Counted from the first letter of the stretch, positions 53,808-63,558 are shown. The stretch is 64,000 nt of DNA from Oceanospirillum sp048265165 (GCF_048265165.1 NZ_JBLXCD010000004.1:124001-188000); one strand, 5' to 3'. Made by a program: numbers and translations. Notes: a model not told the origin generated them from the sequence alone.

Positions 53808-54650
53808 TTAAATAAGGATTGGGCCAGAGGTTTTTGTGGGTGCAGCGGCCTTCTTTTTCTGCAGCGCTTTGACCACTTCGATGACCAGTTGAGCTGTTTT
53901 ACGTGCATCAGCAGGCGTAATCTGTTGCGGTTTGGCAGGCTTTAGTTTTTCCCGCATAGGTTCAGGCACTAACTTGTTAAATTTAGCCAGCAGGCTGGTT
54001 TCAGACATCTCTTCGCATATAAACCAGAGTTTAGCCAGCTGACGGGGCGGAACTTGCTTAAAGACTGCGAACAGGGCTTTTTCAGGAAAACTGTCTAGTT
54101 TTTTCAGGAGCTGGCGGATAAAGGCCGCATCCGTGCTTGAAGGGAGTGCTGCAGGCGTCGCATCAGCGTTGTCCTTGATATTCATGCGCGGAGGGCGAAT
54201 TTCACCCTCATCGGCCATACGCTCGATCGTACGTATCAACCCCTGAATTCGCTCGTTGACTTCCCATAGGGGTTTCAGAGGTAGTTTTTCAGCACTCTGA
54301 GTCAAACGGTCGATCTCTCTGCGCCCCAAGGCGCCTTCAAGCTTAGTCAGCAAGCTGTCCATATGTTTATTTTGAGCCACACGATAAAGGAGGGTGAAGT
54401 CAAACTCCCGTAAAAGCAGCTCAAGCTCGTTGTCGTTGAACTGTTCAAGATGGGCTAAAGCAGGCTGGAGTCTTTGAAACTGGGCACGAGCCTCCTCCCA
54501 GCGCGATTTTGGGTGCAGGGCAAACTGTTCAACCTGGGCCACCAAGGCGTCGCGCATTTCCTGACAGAATTTTTCCGAGAGGAGTAACTGACTTTCTGCC
54601 AGTTGAATCTCTAATCTGTGTCCGGACACAGGTTTCACCTTGATCTGCAT
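53808..54650 (-). CDS. FliG-like-domain protein of unknown role
   Basis: Protein of 280 aa. Residues about 65-160 (LEQFNDNELELLLREFDFTLLYRVAQ ... LLTKLEGALGRREIDRLTQSAEKLPLKPLWEVNERIQGLIRTIERMADEGEIRPP) follow the helix pattern of the FliG middle and C-terminal domains, where LLREVD...LAxALK...REKIxxNLSKRAAExL...RLxEEGEI is typical. A second, weaker repeat (FIRQLLKKLDSFPEKALFAVFKQVPPRQLAKL) follows near 180-215. There is a lysine-rich tail. It is not beside flagellar genes. A motor role is not implied; the resemblance is by eye. Confidence 0.65.
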   Translation of the reverse strand: MQIKVKPVSGHRLEIQLAESQLLLSEKFCQEMRDALVAQVEQFALHPKSRWEEARAQFQRLQPALAHLEQFNDNELELLLREFDFTLLYRVAQNKHMDSLLTKLEGALGRREIDRLTQSAEKLPLKPLWEVNERIQGLIRTIERMADEGEIRPPRMNIKDNADATPAALPSSTDAAFIRQLLKKLDSFPEKALFAVFKQVPPRQLAKLWFICEEMSETSLLAKFNKLVPEPMREKLKPAKPQQITPADARKTAQLVIEVVKALQKKKAAAPTKTSGPILI

Positions 54651-54974
54651 CTGTTTCTTCCTACCGCTGAGTCGTTGGACTTATTTTGCCATGGAGATGG
54701 CCAGATATGCACCTGCTAATCTCTTCATCTTAAGGGCATCTTATCATTTCTGCACTTTTCGTAACGATGTTCTGTGCTGTGTGGGTGTTTTATTCGTTTT
54801 ACCGGCCGCGAATTAATGGCGAATATTGGGGATTTACAAGTGCCTGTGTGTTCAGGGAGGGTATTACTGGTAGGTCAGAGGGGGATTCGTTAGAATTACG
54901 CCCTTGTTTTTTAACACACAGTTTTCAACGCGCCCTGTTTCACTGCGCGTATCTATTTGCGGATTTTAAGTACT
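54651..54974. other. Gap before prfB
   Basis: A 324-base divergent region between the FliG-like gene and prfB. The open frame at 54767-55000 runs into prfB in another frame and is not convincing. No terminator or repeat is evident; promoters are expected. Confidence 0.4.
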
Positions 54975-56073
54975 ATGTTAGAAGTCAACCCGATCAATAA
55001 CCTCATTAAGGACCTGTCTGAGCGGACAGATGTTCTTAGGGGGTATCTTTGACTACGCTGAGAAGAAAGACCGTTTAGAAGAGGTAAACCGCGAGCTGGA
55101 GCAGCCAGAAGTCTGGAATGAGCCGGAGCGGGCTCAGGCTTTGGGTAAAGAGCGAGCAGGTCTGGAATTGGTGGTCGAGACGATCGATAATCTGGATACA
55201 GGGCTTGTGGATGCCCGTGACTTGCTGGATATGGCGGTTGAAGAAGATGATGAAGCTACCGCAGAAGAGGTCCAGAGTGAGCTGGATGACCTGAAAGCTC
55301 AGCTCGAAAAATTAGAGTTCCGCCGGATGTTCTCCGGTGAGATGGATGAAAGCAACGCATATCTGGATATCCAGTCCGGTTCAGGTGGTACTGAGGCCCA
55401 GGACTGGGCCAATATGATGCTGCGTATGTTCCTGCGTTGGGGTGATGCCCATGGTTTTAAAACTGAGCTGATTGAAGTGTCCGCCGGTGAAGTTGCAGGT
55501 ATTAAGAGTGCGACGGTGCGCTTTGAAGGTGAATACGCTTATGGTTGGTTGCGTACGGAAACTGGTGTGCATCGTCTGGTACGTAAATCACCGTTTGATT
55601 CCGGTGGTCGCCGTCATACCTCTTTCTCTTCAGTGTTTGTGGCGCCTGAAATTGATGACAGTTTTGAAGTCGATATCAATCCGGCGGATTTGCGTATCGA
55701 TACCTACCGCTCCTCCGGTGCTGGTGGTCAGCATGTTAACACCACGGATTCTGCGGTACGTATTACCCATGAGCCAACCAATGTCGTGGTGTCCTGTCAG
55801 ACTGAACGCTCACAGCATGCGAACAAAGACCGTGCGATGAAGCAGCTGAAGGCAAAACTGTATGAGCTTGAGATGCAGAAGCGCAATGCTGAGAAGCAGG
55901 CTCTGGAAGATACCAAGTCTGATATTGGCTGGGGTAGTCAGATTCGCTCCTATGTATTGGATGACTCCCGCATTAAGGATCTGCGTACTGGTGTTGAAAA
56001 CCGTAATACTCAGGCCGTTCTTGATGGTGACCTGGATCGCTTTATCGAAGCGAGCCTGAAGCAGGGGCTGTAA
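54975..56073 (+). CDS. prfB: Peptide chain release factor 2 with programmed +1 frameshift
   Basis: RF2 reads UAA and UGA stops. Translation starts at 54975 (MLEVNPINNLIKDLSERTDVLRGYL) and meets an in-frame TGA at 55050-55052. The sequence AGGGGGTATCTTTGAC is the classic frameshift site, so the coding join is 54975..55049 and 55051..56073. The recognition tripeptide SPF (RKSPFDSGGRRHTS) and the catalytic GGQ (GAGGQHVN) are present. When RF2 is scarce, frameshifting increases and restores it. Product about 366 aa. lysS follows, as in E. coli. Confidence 0.98.
55038..55052 (+). promoter_or_regulatory. RF2 programmed frameshift site
   Basis: An internal Shine-Dalgarno-like AGGGGG (55038-55043) stands three bases before the slippery CTT and the in-frame stop TGA (55047-55052), the layout conserved across bacteria for autoregulated +1 frameshifting. 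Confidence 0.97.
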
Positions 56074-56165
56074 CACAGGTTACAGCCTTTGCCGCAAAAG
56101 ATGAGAGCACCGCTCTGCCGGTGCTGCATAATTCGATTGACCTATGTTTTGGATGATAAAGACCC

Positions 56166-57692
56166 ATGGCTACAGAACAGCAGCAAGACACTCCCTTAGA
56201 TAGCGCGGCAGCGGCAGCTGAAGAAAATAAGCTGATCGCAGAGCGTCGTGCCAAACTGGCTGAGCGTCGCGAAAAAGGCAACGCCTTCCCGAATACCTTT
56301 CGCCGTGATGCTTTGGCATCTGAACTACAGGCTGAGCTGGGGGATAAGGACAAGGGGGAGCTTGAAGAGCTGGACCGTAAGGCGTCTGTTGCCGGTCGTA
56401 TTATGCGTATGCGTGGGCCTTTTATCGTCATTCAGGATATGAGCAGCCAGATTCAGCTGTATGTGGATAAGAAGAATCTGCCGGAAGAGGTTCGTGCGGA
56501 TATCAAGAGCTGGGACTTTGGTGACATCGTGGGTGCATCCGGCCCGGTTCATAAGTCCGGTAAAGGTGATCTGTATGTTTACATTGAAAAGTGTGAGTTG
56601 CTGACTAAGTCTCTGCGTCCGCTGCCGGATAAGTTCCACGGTCTGACCGATCAGGAGATGCGCTACCGTCAGCGTTATGTTGATCTGATTATGAATCAGG
56701 AATCCCGCAAGGCGTTTGAGATTCGCGCTAAAGTGGTTAGTGGTATCCGTAACTACCTGAGTCAGCGTGGCTATATGGAAGCAGAAACTCCGATGCTGCA
56801 GGTGATTCCGGGTGGTGCAACGGCACGTCCGTTTATAACCCATCACAATGCACTGGATCGTGATATGTTCCTGCGTATCGCACCAGAGTTGTACCTGAAG
56901 CGACTGGTTGTTGGTGGCTTTGAAAAAGTTTTTGAGATCAACCGTAACTTCCGTAACGAAGGTCTTTCAACCCGTCATAATCCTGAGTTCACTATGCTGG
57001 AGTTCTATGAAGCATATGCGGACTATAAGGACTTGATGGATCTGACCGAAGATATGCTGCGCACCATCGCTCAGGATGTACTGGGTGATACTGTGGTTCA
57101 GTATCAGGAAGATACCTACGACTTCGGTAAGCCGTTTGAGCGCATGACCATGATCGAAGCGATCCTGAAGCATGCCCCTCAGATCAGCGAAGAAAGCCTG
57201 CAGGATCTGGAGTCTGCCAAGCAGGTTGCAGGGTCTCTGAAGATCGAGGTTAAACCGATTTGGGGTCTGGGCAAGTTGCACACCGAGATCTTTGAAGAAG
57301 TGGCTGAACACAAGCTGATGCAGCCGACCTTCATTACAGAATACCCGGCTGAGGTTTCTCCTCTGGCGCGCCGTAGCGACCATAACGCATTTGTGACGGA
57401 TCGTTTTGAGTTCTTTGTTGGTGGTCGTGAGATTGCCAACGGCTTTTCGGAGCTTAATGATGCGGAAGATCAGGCTGAGCGTTTTGAACAGCAGGTTGCT
57501 GAGAAAGATGCCGGTGATGATGAAGCGATGTATTATGATCAGGATTATATCCGGGCATTGGAGTATGGTCTGCCACCAACGGCCGGTGAAGGTATCGGTA
57601 TCGACCGTCTGGTGATGCTGTTCACCAATGCGCCGTCGATCCGTGATGTACTTCTGTTCCCGCATATGAGACCAGAAGCGGATTCTAAGTAA
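56166..57692 (+). CDS. lysS: Lysyl-tRNA synthetase (class II)
   Basis: Protein of 508 aa. The N-terminal OB-fold anticodon-binding domain (VAGRIMRMRGPFIVIQDMSSQIQLYV) precedes the class II core: motif 2 FEINRNFRNEGLSTRHNPEFTMLEFYEAYADY and motif 3 GEGIGIDRLVMLFTNAPSIRDVLLFP. It lies 92 bases after prfB on the same strand and ends in a terminator. Confidence 0.98.
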   Translation: MATEQQQDTPLDSAAAAAEENKLIAERRAKLAERREKGNAFPNTFRRDALASELQAELGDKDKGELEELDRKASVAGRIMRMRGPFIVIQDMSSQIQLYVDKKNLPEEVRADIKSWDFGDIVGASGPVHKSGKGDLYVYIEKCELLTKSLRPLPDKFHGLTDQEMRYRQRYVDLIMNQESRKAFEIRAKVVSGIRNYLSQRGYMEAETPMLQVIPGGATARPFITHHNALDRDMFLRIAPELYLKRLVVGGFEKVFEINRNFRNEGLSTRHNPEFTMLEFYEAYADYKDLMDLTEDMLRTIAQDVLGDTVVQYQEDTYDFGKPFERMTMIEAILKHAPQISEESLQDLESAKQVAGSLKIEVKPIWGLGKLHTEIFEEVAEHKLMQPTFITEYPAEVSPLARRSDHNAFVTDRFEFFVGGREIANGFSELNDAEDQAERFEQQVAEKDAGDDEAMYYDQDYIRALEYGLPPTAGEGIGIDRLVMLFTNAPSIRDVLLFPHMRPEADSK

Positions 57693-57697
57693 TTCCT

Positions 57698-57731
57698 AAC
57701 CCCGGTATCTTCTCTGGTTGCCGGGGTTTTA
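57698..57731 (+). terminator. Terminator after lysS
   Basis: AACCCCGG / CCGGGGTT with a 15-base loop, followed by TT and an AT-rich stretch. Confidence 0.85.
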
Positions 57732-57893
57732 TCTATCTCTTTTTTTATCTATTTCTTATTTTATTTATCCCTGGAAGGTCGGGGCGTTACCGGAAAGATA
57801 AGTAACTTTCGGTTTATTTTGAGCCCGCTTATTTTAGCTAAGTGCGGCTGAATGATTTTTTTCAGGTTCGTATGAACTGTCTGGAGATACACA

Positions 57894-58262
57894 ATGAAAA
57901 TGCTGAATCGTTCTGCAATGACTGTAAAACTGACTCAGGAGTTTGTTGATTGGATTAACAATCTTGATGATGGCAGTGAGCCTCTGACGCTGTCAGATGT
58001 TAACGAAGAAGCAACGGTTTACCTGATTCCTGAGATTGAGGATGAAGAGCAGCTGCGTGAGATGACTCAGGAATTTTGGCTGAATATTCTGGAGAATGAA
58101 CTGAAATCCTGGGAGGATGATGAATCCTCATGGCCAGAGCTGACAGTGGAACTGTTTGAGAAGTTTATTGATCTATCACCGGCTGTCATGGTGTTTGATC
58201 TGGACTATGAAAACGGGCTGAAGTCCGCCAGTATTGATGACCTGGAAGATACTGCGGGTTAA
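57894..58262 (+). CDS. Conserved acidic hypothetical protein
   Basis: Protein of 122 aa, very acidic, soluble, no known motif: MTVKLTQEFVDWINNLDDGSEPLTLSDVNEEATVYLIPEIEDEEQLREMTQEFWLNILENELKSWEDDESSWPELTVELFEKFIDLSPAVMVFDLD. It recalls short VALMA-del-like or YfbU-independent pseudomonad proteins of unknown function, but I cannot name a family. GGAG seven bases before the ATG supports the start. The BASS transporter follows after 32 bases. Confidence 0.75.
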   Translation: MKMLNRSAMTVKLTQEFVDWINNLDDGSEPLTLSDVNEEATVYLIPEIEDEEQLREMTQEFWLNILENELKSWEDDESSWPELTVELFEKFIDLSPAVMVFDLDYENGLKSASIDDLEDTAG

Positions 58263-58294
58263 GACCAGCATAGATATTAGAGGGAGCTAAAACC

Positions 58295-59185
58295 ATGTCC
58301 AACGGAATACTGTTAGGGGTGGTTCTGCCAGCAGCTCTTTTTATTATCATGCTTGGGATGGGAATGACGTTACGGTCTGCTGATTTTGGCCGTGTTTTTA
58401 CCTTTCCTCGTGCGGTACTGACAGGCTTAACAGGTCAGATGCTGTTTGTACCTCTGCTTGCTTTTGGTGTGGTGACTCTGTTCCAGCTACCGCCGGAACT
58501 GGCGGTGGGTCTGATGGTGCTTTCTTTTGCGCCGGGCGGGGCAACGTCCAATATGATGACCTTCCTGAGCCAGGGAGATGTCGCCCTTTCGATTACCCTT
58601 ACCGCTTTTGCCTCAGTTATTACCCCCTTTACGATGCCGCTGCTGACCCAGCTGACCTTGGATTACTGGTTGGGCTCGTCTCAGTCCATTGAGCTACCGA
58701 TTGCTCAAACTATGCTGCGCCTGTTTGTTATTACGGTTGTACCTGTTTCCATTGGCATGTGGCTGCATGCTAAAAAGCCTGAATTGAGCCAAAAACTAGC
58801 GAAGGTGGTCAAGCCGCTTTCTATCAGTTTTCTGGCGATGGTTATTATCGGAATTGTGACAAAACACTGGACTCAGATGCCGGATTTTCTGGCGGCTGTC
58901 GGTTGGCCTGTGATTGCCCTCAATAGTTTGGCACTTTGTTTAGGTTATCTGTTTGCCCGGGTTAATGGCTTGAATGCACCTCAGCAGCTGACGATTGGTA
59001 TTGAAGTGGGTGTTCAGAATGGAGGGACGGCCCTGTTGGTTACAGGGGGGATTCTGGGTAGCAGTCTGATGTCTGTGCCGCCGGTGATCTACGGAATCCT
59101 CATGTGGGGCCCGAGTATGTTATTTGGTCTTTGGTGGGGTAAAAGAATACTGAGTGCCTCCCAGACTGCAGCGGAGCAAGGGTAG
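58295..59185 (+). CDS. Bile acid:sodium symporter (BASS) family transporter
   Basis: Membrane protein of 296 aa with about ten segments. The two discontinuous-helix motifs are seen as SFAPGGATSNMMTFLSQGDVALSITLTAFAS and IEVGVQNGGTALLV. BASS members in bacteria carry organic acids such as pantoate or taurocholate with sodium; the substrate here is not known. The channel gene starts nine bases after its stop. Confidence 0.9.
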   Translation: MSNGILLGVVLPAALFIIMLGMGMTLRSADFGRVFTFPRAVLTGLTGQMLFVPLLAFGVVTLFQLPPELAVGLMVLSFAPGGATSNMMTFLSQGDVALSITLTAFASVITPFTMPLLTQLTLDYWLGSSQSIELPIAQTMLRLFVITVVPVSIGMWLHAKKPELSQKLAKVVKPLSISFLAMVIIGIVTKHWTQMPDFLAAVGWPVIALNSLALCLGYLFARVNGLNAPQQLTIGIEVGVQNGGTALLVTGGILGSSLMSVPPVIYGILMWGPSMLFGLWWGKRILSASQTAAEQG

Positions 59186-59193
59186 CTAGTGCG

Positions 59194-60048
59194 ATGACTG
59201 CTTTGAAGTCTTCATCCTCACTTGGCCGTTGGCTGGGGCTGGCAGGTATTGCCGGAGATGAAAATAAGAAGGCAAAACGCTGGGCGCAATGGCTAGAATG
59301 GCCGATGTTATTTCTTGCTTTGTGGATGCTGATCACTTGGTACTTAAGCCTGACGGAAGAGATCAACCCACGTCTTCATCATATCAGCGACATTATCATC
59401 TGGTTGTTTTTTTTAGCAGAGACAACGCTATTAACTCTTTTAGCAGACCGTAAGTTACGCTATCTGAGAACAAACTGGATGAACCTGGTCATTTTGGTAC
59501 TGGGGCTGCCCATTCTTTGGGGAGACAGCTCTATGATCAGTGTTCTCAGAATGCTGAGGATTGTCCTGATCTTGTCTTTGCTGATGCCTATGGGGTCAAC
59601 AGTCCATGCTATATTGGCTCGTAACAACCTGGGTACAACGCTTTTGGTCAGTGCGGTTTTTGTTGGCCTTTCCGGAACCCTGATCTCAATTATTGATCCT
59701 GCTATTGATACTCCCTGGAATGGTATCTGGTGGGCTTTAGTGACGATCACAACAGTGGGATATGGCGATATTGTACCCATCAGTCCAGCGGGCAAGTTGG
59801 TGGGAGCATTTCTGATTCTTCTGGGAATTGGCCTTTTCTCTTTACTGACAGCTAGCTTTTCCGTCTACTTTCTGTCCAGAGAAGAGGAAGAGGTTACCGA
59901 TAAGGAGTCGGAGCTACTGGGCAGGATTGATCGTGTAGAAGTCCGGTTGGAGCGCCTTGAGGGAAATATTAGTCGTATGATGGAGTTTCAGCGTCAGATT
60001 TTGCATGAGTACGAGCGTGAAAAGAGCACGAAAAAGCCATTGAAATAA
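59194..60048 (+). CDS. Voltage-gated-type potassium channel subunit
   Basis: Protein of 284 aa with six membrane segments. The S4-like helix SMISVLRMLRIVLILSLLMP has spaced arginines. The pore loop holds the selectivity filter TTVGYGDIVP. The C-terminus is a coiled coil (KESELLGRIDRVEVRLERLEGNISRMMEFQRQ) that could hold the tetramer together; there is no RCK domain. It is tightly spaced after the BASS transporter, so cotranscription is likely. Confidence 0.92.
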   Translation: MTALKSSSSLGRWLGLAGIAGDENKKAKRWAQWLEWPMLFLALWMLITWYLSLTEEINPRLHHISDIIIWLFFLAETTLLTLLADRKLRYLRTNWMNLVILVLGLPILWGDSSMISVLRMLRIVLILSLLMPMGSTVHAILARNNLGTTLLVSAVFVGLSGTLISIIDPAIDTPWNGIWWALVTITTVGYGDIVPISPAGKLVGAFLILLGIGLFSLLTASFSVYFLSREEEEVTDKESELLGRIDRVEVRLERLEGNISRMMEFQRQILHEYEREKSTKKPLK

Positions 60049-60141
60049 CCGGGGATTTAACAGCTTAATACCGGTAAACCCCAGGCAATCAGGTGCTTAC
60101 CTGATTGTTCGGCCCATAAAGGGATCTCTTTCTATCTATAT

Positions 60142-60351
60142 TTAATCACCGTCTAAATCGTCAAAATCGTAGTAGTCACTAATATTTCGCTGTAGCATTT
60201 TTTGCTCAAGGCGATCTTCGATGATGCGGCGTTTATCTTGCGACGTTGCATGCTTACTGAGTTCCCTTTCTTCATCATCCTTTAAAATAGCATCGTCAGT
60301 GTCATCAAAAATATCATCGGTATCATCAAAGGATACGTCTTCACGGCCCAT
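60142..60351 (-). CDS. Small acidic PA3496-like protein
   Basis: Protein of 69 aa with an acidic DDTDDIFDDTDDAILKDDEERELSKHATSQDKRRIIEDRLEQKMLQRNISDYYDFDDLDGD. It resembles the PA3496 family of small proteins annotated as possible envelope-integrity factors; the C-terminal half (RRIIEDRLEQKMLQRNISDY) is the conserved part. It has no signal or membrane segment. Function is uncertain. Confidence 0.72.
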   Translation of the reverse strand: MGREDVSFDDTDDIFDDTDDAILKDDEERELSKHATSQDKRRIIEDRLEQKMLQRNISDYYDFDDLDGD

Positions 60352-60507
60352 TGATAAGTCTCTCCAGAAAAAAAGGTTGATTTTCCATGCTTATATAGAC
60401 GGAAAATTATTTCTGGTAAAGAAAAAATTAAAGCCGGGATAAAAAAGCTGAATTCCTGCTGTGAAAGTACTACTTCATAATAAAAGTACTACACCACAAT
60501 AAAAGTG

Positions 60508-61320
60508 TTATTCCACAATAAAGGCATCTTCGATATCTTTCGCTTCAAAAGCTTCAGGAACCTTAAAGGCTGATGCCGGAATAGTTAAGGTTTGTACATC
60601 CGTGAGCCGGTATTCGTCTGCAGCACTGATGGGATAAGTGCGCTCAATAGAGACTGGCAGCTGGTTTTTGCTATTCATCACAAAAAGCAGCTCGGTGGTA
60701 TCGCCAGGGTTGAGCTGCTGGTGTACGCCGCTGGAAAAATTATGAAAGGACTCAAGCGTGTTCATGGCGCTGTCAGGGATGCCAACATCTGACGATTTAG
60801 TAACACATAACCTAGCCTGAGTCTCACCATTCACCAAAGCTTCGATCATTTGACAGGTATAGCCGTTAATCTCTTGCTCTTTATTCATGGGCTGATATTC
60901 AACAAGCTGTTTTTTAGGTGCCTGAGCCAGCTGTTGAATCTGCTCCAGAATCATTGCCATTTGCTCTTTTTCTTCTGCATTGGCAACTTTCATTCCCGCT
61001 TTCAATTCTGCCATTATGGCACGGCGGGTCACCTCTATCTGCTCGGAGAGGCTTTCCAGAGTTTCGCGATCAAGAATGCTATAACTGCGTTTATCGCTGT
61101 CCACCAGTGTCATATGCTGTCGCTGAACATCAAATAGCATAAAAAACTCAGGTGCCATCGGGTTTTCAAAGCGAATAAAGTTCTCGCTGACCAGAATAGT
61201 ACTGCGGTGCTCAGGATTGGCCTGGGACTGATATGTCAGGCTGGTATCAGCCTGGGCCAGGGAGCTAAAGCTGAGTGTTAATGCTGCACCCAAATGGGTA
61301 AAAAAAGTACGAATTTTCAT
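60508..61320 (-). CDS. Exported DUF4412-like protein
   Basis: Protein of 270 aa with a signal peptide (FFTHLGAALTLSFSSLAQA). The body resembles DUF4412-type periplasmic proteins: MLFDVQRQHMTLVDSDKRSYSILDRETL, the EINGYTCQMIEAL motif with a cysteine pair (later ARLCVTKSS), and a beta-rich end. The role is unknown; a periplasmic beta-barrel-like lipid or ligand-binding fold is possible. Confidence 0.7.
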   Translation of the reverse strand: MKIRTFFTHLGAALTLSFSSLAQADTSLTYQSQANPEHRSTILVSENFIRFENPMAPEFFMLFDVQRQHMTLVDSDKRSYSILDRETLESLSEQIEVTRRAIMAELKAGMKVANAEEKEQMAMILEQIQQLAQAPKKQLVEYQPMNKEQEINGYTCQMIEALVNGETQARLCVTKSSDVGIPDSAMNTLESFHNFSSGVHQQLNPGDTTELLFVMNSKNQLPVSIERTYPISAADEYRLTDVQTLTIPASAFKVPEAFEAKDIEDAFIVE

Positions 61321-61601
61321 AAAGCCAACTAATCCTTGAATATGTAACGCAATGAAATGCCGGTAGAAAATCCTTGTACCGATATTTGCTTAAACTGAAA
61401 CGTGTTTGCATCTCATTAGAACGATTTAGAGCAAGCCGGATGACGCTTGGTAATGCCTGAACCCAGTGTATGTTACTGTAAATAGCCAATATACTTAAGT
61501 GGGAAATAGCGTACTTTAGTAAGCTGGTATGCAATTTTATACTCAGGGTTTGTGGTGATAGCCTTCACTGGGTCTCAGTGGGAGCTACAGGAGTTTTTTT
61601 T

Positions 61602-62861
61602 GTGCAGATAAGTGATACGCACTCCATGGGATTAATGGCCGTTGCACTGTCTTTAGGGTTGTTGATTGGGGTTGAACGGGGTTGGCGAACCCGTGAGATG
61701 CAGGATGGCTCCCGTATTGCCGGGTTGAGGACTTATGGCCTGATTGCCCTTTTGGGAGCCGTAGGCTCTATGTTATCTGAAGGTGGCGATGGTTATCTTC
61801 TGGGGATTTTTTTTCTGGGGCTGACAGGGGCTTTGACTGCATCTTATATTCAACATCAGAGCAAGCCCGGAAATGATGTCTCGCTGACCTCTCTGATCTC
61901 TGCATTGCTGGCCTTTAGTTTTGGTGCGTTGGTGATGCGGGGGTATCCAGTAGAAGCGTCAGCGGCAACAGTGGTGACGACTCTGTTATTGAGTCTGAAA
62001 AGCGTATTGCACCGATGGCTTTGGTTACTGGAAAAAAAAGAGCTTTGGGCGGCATTAGAGCTACTGATAATATCCGTGGTTGTTCTGCCTATCCTACCGA
62101 ATGCCGCAATGGGCCCTTGGCTGGCGCTTAACCCCTACGAGATCTGGTGGATGGTCGTGCTGATTTCAAGTATCTCTTTTGTGGGCTATTTTGCCATGAA
62201 GATTATTGGTGCCCGTAAGGGAATTATGCTGACGGCTCTGTTTGCAGGGCTGGTTTCTTCTACGGCGTTAACTCTTCAGTTTTCCAGAATGGCAAGGGAC
62301 TCGAAAGAAGCAACTCCGCTATTAGCTGCAGGAATATTATTTGCTTGTGGCACCATGTTTCCCCGGGTGCTCTTGGTTGCAGGAGTCATTAATCCGGAGT
62401 TGGTGCCTCATTTGCTGTTACCGGTACTGGTGATGAGTGTTGTGGTTTATCTTCCGGCTCTGTTTCTGCTTTATCAGGGCAATAAAGTAGTACCCAATGA
62501 TGTGACGCCGCCATCGAAACCTCTGTCTCTGGCATCTGCGTTAGGCTTTGGTGCGCTATTAGCTCTGATTCTGCTGCTTAGCAGTGCGTTAAAAGAAAAT
62601 GTCGGTGATACAGGAATTCTGATTTTGGCGGCTGCCAGTGGTATTGCGGATGTTGATCCTATCAATCTGTCACTATCGGGTATGAGTCGGGATGGGCTGA
62701 TGCTGAATACTGCCATGTTGGGTATTGTGATCGCCGCGATTGTTAATTCGGTTCTGAAAGGGGCGATGGCTGCTGTAATTGGCGGCAAAGCCCTGACACT
62801 TCAGGCCGCCATACCTTTATGGGTTGCAGCGATTCTAGGAGGAGTCGTTGCTATTATCTGA
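61602..62861 (+). CDS. MgtC/SapB- and DUF4010-domain membrane protein
   Basis: Integral membrane protein of 419 aa. The N-terminal MgtC-like part holds LSLGLLIGVERGWRTREMQDGSRIAGLRTYGLIALLGAVG; the C-terminal DUF4010 half has LTALFAGLVSSTALTLQFSRMA and ASGIADVDPINLSLSGM. About 12 membrane segments. The transported ion or role is unproven. I chose the GTG at 61602 because AGGAG lies eight bases before it; 61578 lacks a ribosome site. Confidence 0.85.
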   Translation: MQISDTHSMGLMAVALSLGLLIGVERGWRTREMQDGSRIAGLRTYGLIALLGAVGSMLSEGGDGYLLGIFFLGLTGALTASYIQHQSKPGNDVSLTSLISALLAFSFGALVMRGYPVEASAATVVTTLLLSLKSVLHRWLWLLEKKELWAALELLIISVVVLPILPNAAMGPWLALNPYEIWWMVVLISSISFVGYFAMKIIGARKGIMLTALFAGLVSSTALTLQFSRMARDSKEATPLLAAGILFACGTMFPRVLLVAGVINPELVPHLLLPVLVMSVVVYLPALFLLYQGNKVVPNDVTPPSKPLSLASALGFGALLALILLLSSALKENVGDTGILILAAASGIADVDPINLSLSGMSRDGLMLNTAMLGIVIAAIVNSVLKGAMAAVIGGKALTLQAAIPLWVAAILGGVVAII

Positions 62862-62883
62862 TTTGCTTGCCGGGGCTAGGCAG

Positions 62884-62923
62884 AAAAAAAGCGCGACAGC
62901 TTGAATTTGCTATCGCGCTTTTT
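62884..62923. terminator. Bidirectional terminator between DUF4010 gene and nsrR
   Basis: GCGCGAcAGC / GCTaTCGCGC stem flanked by an A run and a T run, between convergent genes. Confidence 0.88.
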
Positions 62924-62948
62924 CAGATATTACCTATCTGTACTCAGA

Positions 62949-63419
62949 TCAGGAAGCCGCCATTACCTGCACCGGCAGTTCGCCTTCTTTCAGATCCAAG
63001 CCCAGCAGTGTACGTATATCCGCCGGATTCTTGAGTAAGTCACGTAGTGTGTACTCGTCAACAACACCCAGAAAAGCATCGCGTGCTTTCTTCAACATTG
63101 GCTTCATATCACATGAGCCGGTTAATGGGCATATGAGCTTTTCGCAGTCGACAATTTCCAGGGATGTTTCAAAGTCACGAATCATCCTACCAATGGAAAC
63201 CTCTTCTGCTTCCATATTGATACGCATGCCGCCATACTTACCTCGGACAGTCTGGATGTAACCCAGCTGGCCGAGCTTGTGAACAATCTTCATCAGATGA
63301 TTGCGCGAGATTTCAAAATGGTGCGCGATATCACTGATTGTTACCAGTTCGTCAGATTGCTGTACACCAAGGAACATAAGAACCCGGATGGCATAATCTG
63401 TTTGACGGGTAAGTTGCAT
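62949..63419 (-). CDS. nsrR: Nitric-oxide-sensing repressor NsrR (Rrf2 family)
   Basis: Rrf2-family regulator of 156 aa from the ATG at 63419 (MQLTRQTDYAIRVLMFLG), with AGGGGA upstream. The helix-turn-helix is ISRNHLMKIVHKLGQLGYIQTVRGKYGGMRI. The cysteine spacing C-x4-C-x5-C (CEKLICPLTGSC) matches NsrR rather than IscR. In known bacteria NsrR loses repression when NO reacts with its Fe-S cluster. It diverges from an MFS transporter. Confidence 0.88.
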   Translation of the reverse strand: MQLTRQTDYAIRVLMFLGVQQSDELVTISDIAHHFEISRNHLMKIVHKLGQLGYIQTVRGKYGGMRINMEAEEVSIGRMIRDFETSLEIVDCEKLICPLTGSCDMKPMLKKARDAFLGVVDEYTLRDLLKNPADIRTLLGLDLKEGELPVQVMAAS

Positions 63420-63547
63420 GATGCACAGTCCCCTTTCGTTCTTAATTAAACCCTGTGGTACCTGCCAGCCAGTCCCTGCAGGATTACTCACGCTATTCAA
63501 ACAATCGTAACATGCTATTGCTGAGTGCATTGTATATCTTTGCAATC

Positions 63548-63558
63548 AAATGCAGCTT
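63548..63558 (-). promoter_or_regulatory. Candidate NsrR half-site
   Basis: On the minus strand AAGCTGCATTT matches the NsrR half-site AAGATGCATTT at 10 of 11 bases, between the divergent nsrR and MFS genes. A single site of this length may occur by chance. Confidence 0.35.

Noticed and set aside
54767..55000. 77-codon open frame before prfB
   Set aside because: Overlaps the prfB start in another frame and has no ribosome site or recognisable content.
55050..55052. In-frame TGA in prfB as a disabling mutation
   Set aside because: It is the conserved programmed frameshift stop, with the correct AGGGGG and CTT context.
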